Assembly: GCA_947581615.1 (NCBI GenBank)
Contig: CANPVD010000054.1
Span: 1 to 52,091 of the forward strand
Source of the DNA: Candidatus Humimonas hydrogenitrophica
GTDB lineage: Bacteria; Gemmatimonadota; Gemmatimonadetes; Palauibacterales; Palauibacteraceae
Direction: 5' to 3'
Length of the DNA stretch: 52,091 bases
Each line of letters begins with the position of its first letter. The stretch's first letter is position 1. Below are positions 51,102 through 52,091 of this stretch, piece after piece. The notes beneath the pieces were generated by a model that saw only the letters and a program-made list of their open reading frames with translations, had not been told where the DNA came from and did no database searches. The translations under genes and the position numbers were made by a program.

Positions 51102-51742
51102 GCCCCCTCCCGCCAGCGGGACAGCCGCCGCTCCAGCCGCCCGAGGCCCCAGTCCACGGCCAGCGCCAGGAGCGCCGCGGGCAGCGCCCCGGCCAGGATG
51201 ACGCGGTCGTCCACCATGGACAGGCCGCGGAAGATGAACACGCCGAGCCCGCCCGCCCCGATCGCCGCGGCGATGGTGGCGATCCCGATCCCGATGACCG
51301 CGGCCAGCCGCACGCCGCCCAGGATGACGCCCAGGGCCAGCGGGAGCTCGACCTGGCGCAGGAGCTCTCCGTCGGTGAGCCCCATGGCCAGGGCCGCGTC
51401 CCGGACCGAGGGGTCGATGCCCTGGATGCCCTCGTAGGTGTTCCGGATGATCGGGAGGAGCGAGTAGCCGAACAGGGCCACGATGGCGGTCCGGGTACCG
51501 ATCCCGCCGATGAGCGGGATCGGGATGAGGAATCCGAACAGCGCCAGGCTGGGGATCGTCTGGACCACGTTGACGACGCCGAGGATCGCGCCGCGGAAGC
51601 GGCGGTGCCGGGTCAGGTGGATTCCGATGGGCACCCCGACCAGGATGCCCAGCCCCACCGCGCTGCCGACCAGCAGGACATGCTCGGCCAGCCGCTGCAA
51701 GAGCTCGCCCCGGTGGGCGGCCAGGTAGGTCAGCAGGCTCAC
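51098..51742 (-). CDS. OpuB-type ABC transporter permease
   Basis: This 214-aa inner-membrane permease has about five helices and the binding-protein-dependent transport EAA region (IDPSVRDAALAMGLTDGELLRQVELPLALGVILGGVRLA). Other family features are VVNVVQTIPSLALFGFLIP, LPIIRNTYEGI and GIGIATIAAAIGAGGLGVFIFRGLSMVD. The GTG start (51742) lies 33 nt after the ATPase gene. Many OpuB/OsmU systems have two permeases; only one is visible here between the ATPase and binding-protein genes. Confidence 0.93.
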   Translation of the reverse strand: MSLLTYLAAHRGELLQRLAEHVLLVGSAVGLGILVGVPIGIHLTRHRRFRGAILGVVNVVQTIPSLALFGFLIPIPLIGGIGTRTAIVALFGYSLLPIIRNTYEGIQGIDPSVRDAALAMGLTDGELLRQVELPLALGVILGGVRLAAVIGIGIATIAAAIGAGGLGVFIFRGLSMVDDRVILAGALPAALLALAVDWGLGRLERRLSRWREGA

Positions 51743-51775
51743 GAATCGTCTCCGGTCAAGCCGCGCCCTCCCCCT

Positions 51776-52091
51776 TCACCCCAGGAAGGCCCGGACCAGC
51801 GGGTGCTCGCTGCGGCGGAAGGCGTCGGGCGAGCCCTCGAACGCCAGCCGCCCGCCCTCCAGCAGTCCGACCCGGTCCCCGAGGGCCAGGGCCTCCCGCA
51901 CGTCGTGCGTCACGAACAGGAGCGCCTTCCCCAGGCGGCGGCTCAGGGAGCGGAACTCGTCCTGGAGCTCCCGGCGCGTGATCGGGTCCAGGGCGCCGAA
52001 GGGCTCGTCGCACAGGAGGAGCGCCGGATCGGCAGCGAGCGCCCGCGCCACGCCCACGCGCTGACGCTGCCCCCCCGACAGGGAGGCGGGA
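51776..52091 (-). CDS. OpuA/ProV-type ABC transporter ATPase (5' end outside window)
   Basis: The last 105 codons of an ABC ATPase are visible. Reading into the window: signature [15 protein letters not shown], Walker [14 protein letters not shown]-loop and the switch His in [26 protein letters not shown]. The Walker A part is beyond the right edge. No C-terminal CBS domains follow, since the protein ends about 50 residues after the switch His, unlike ProV. It energises the permease at 51098, its downstream neighbour. Confidence 0.92.
   Translation of the reverse strand, partial: PASLSGGQRQRVGVARALAADPALLLCDEPFGALDPITRRELQDEFRSLSRRLGKALLFVTHDVREALALGDRVGLLEGGRLAFEGSPDAFRRSEHPLVRAFLG

Overview
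The window is about 52 kb of very GC-rich chromosomal DNA from a diderm bacterium. It encodes a TonB-dependent receptor, outer-membrane beta-barrels and many Sec/lipoprotein exports. The combination of a Ser/Thr kinase fused to a TolB-like propeller, TolB/TPR proteins, two giant BNR/VPS10-like exported proteins, penicillin-acylase and M28/S8 peptidase genes is typical of soil Gemmatimonadota. The phylum is an inference; no rRNA, tRNA, phage, IS or CRISPR was recognised.

Layout. 1-9 kb: a TolB/TPR membrane protein (cut by the window edge), a beta-helix protein, a kinase-propeller, and two cupredoxin-like lipoproteins flanking a polytopic membrane protein. 9-18 kb: a BNR exosortilin-like protein, a CtaA-like protein, a B12-radical SAM enzyme, a second membrane-anchored propeller and a DUF4382-like lipoprotein. 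19-24 kb: housekeeping and stand-alone genes (old yellow enzyme, DUF309, RNase PH, subtilase, PadR regulator with twin palindromic operators). 24-30 kb: a self-regulated tetR-DUF1326-DUF2182 operon that abuts the decapitated 3' end of an M28 peptidase gene, then a penicillin-acylase-family enzyme and a SnoaL-type lipoprotein. 30-34 kb: a tightly coupled TonB receptor / cytochrome c / ScyD-like operon behind a dyad-bearing promoter. 34-46 kb: an envelope-redox island of beta-barrels, a gluzincin, cytochrome c, cupredoxins, an ECF sigma factor, its anti-sigma factor and a TetR regulator. 46-52 kb: a ClpN-HTH regulator with a DUF4242 protein, a second giant BNR protein and an OpuB-type osmolyte ABC transporter cut by the right edge.

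The most notable regulatory findings are these. (1) A tyrosine attenuator (leader peptide with three Tyr codons in five, a competing antiterminator and a strong terminator) precedes an AroH-TyrA fusion enzyme. (2) A shared ECF-type promoter motif (GAAC core, 16-bp spacer, CGTT) lies before most genes of the 34-43 kb envelope island, and one copy drives the anti-sigma gene, which is convergent with and overlaps the sigma gene. (3) The adjacent TetR protein has identical palindromes at its own promoter and upstream of the sigma gene, suggesting a TetR-to-sigma cascade. Two recent rearrangements are also visible: a 226-bp near-identical duplication of the 5' end of a plastocyanin-like gene, and the M28 truncation.
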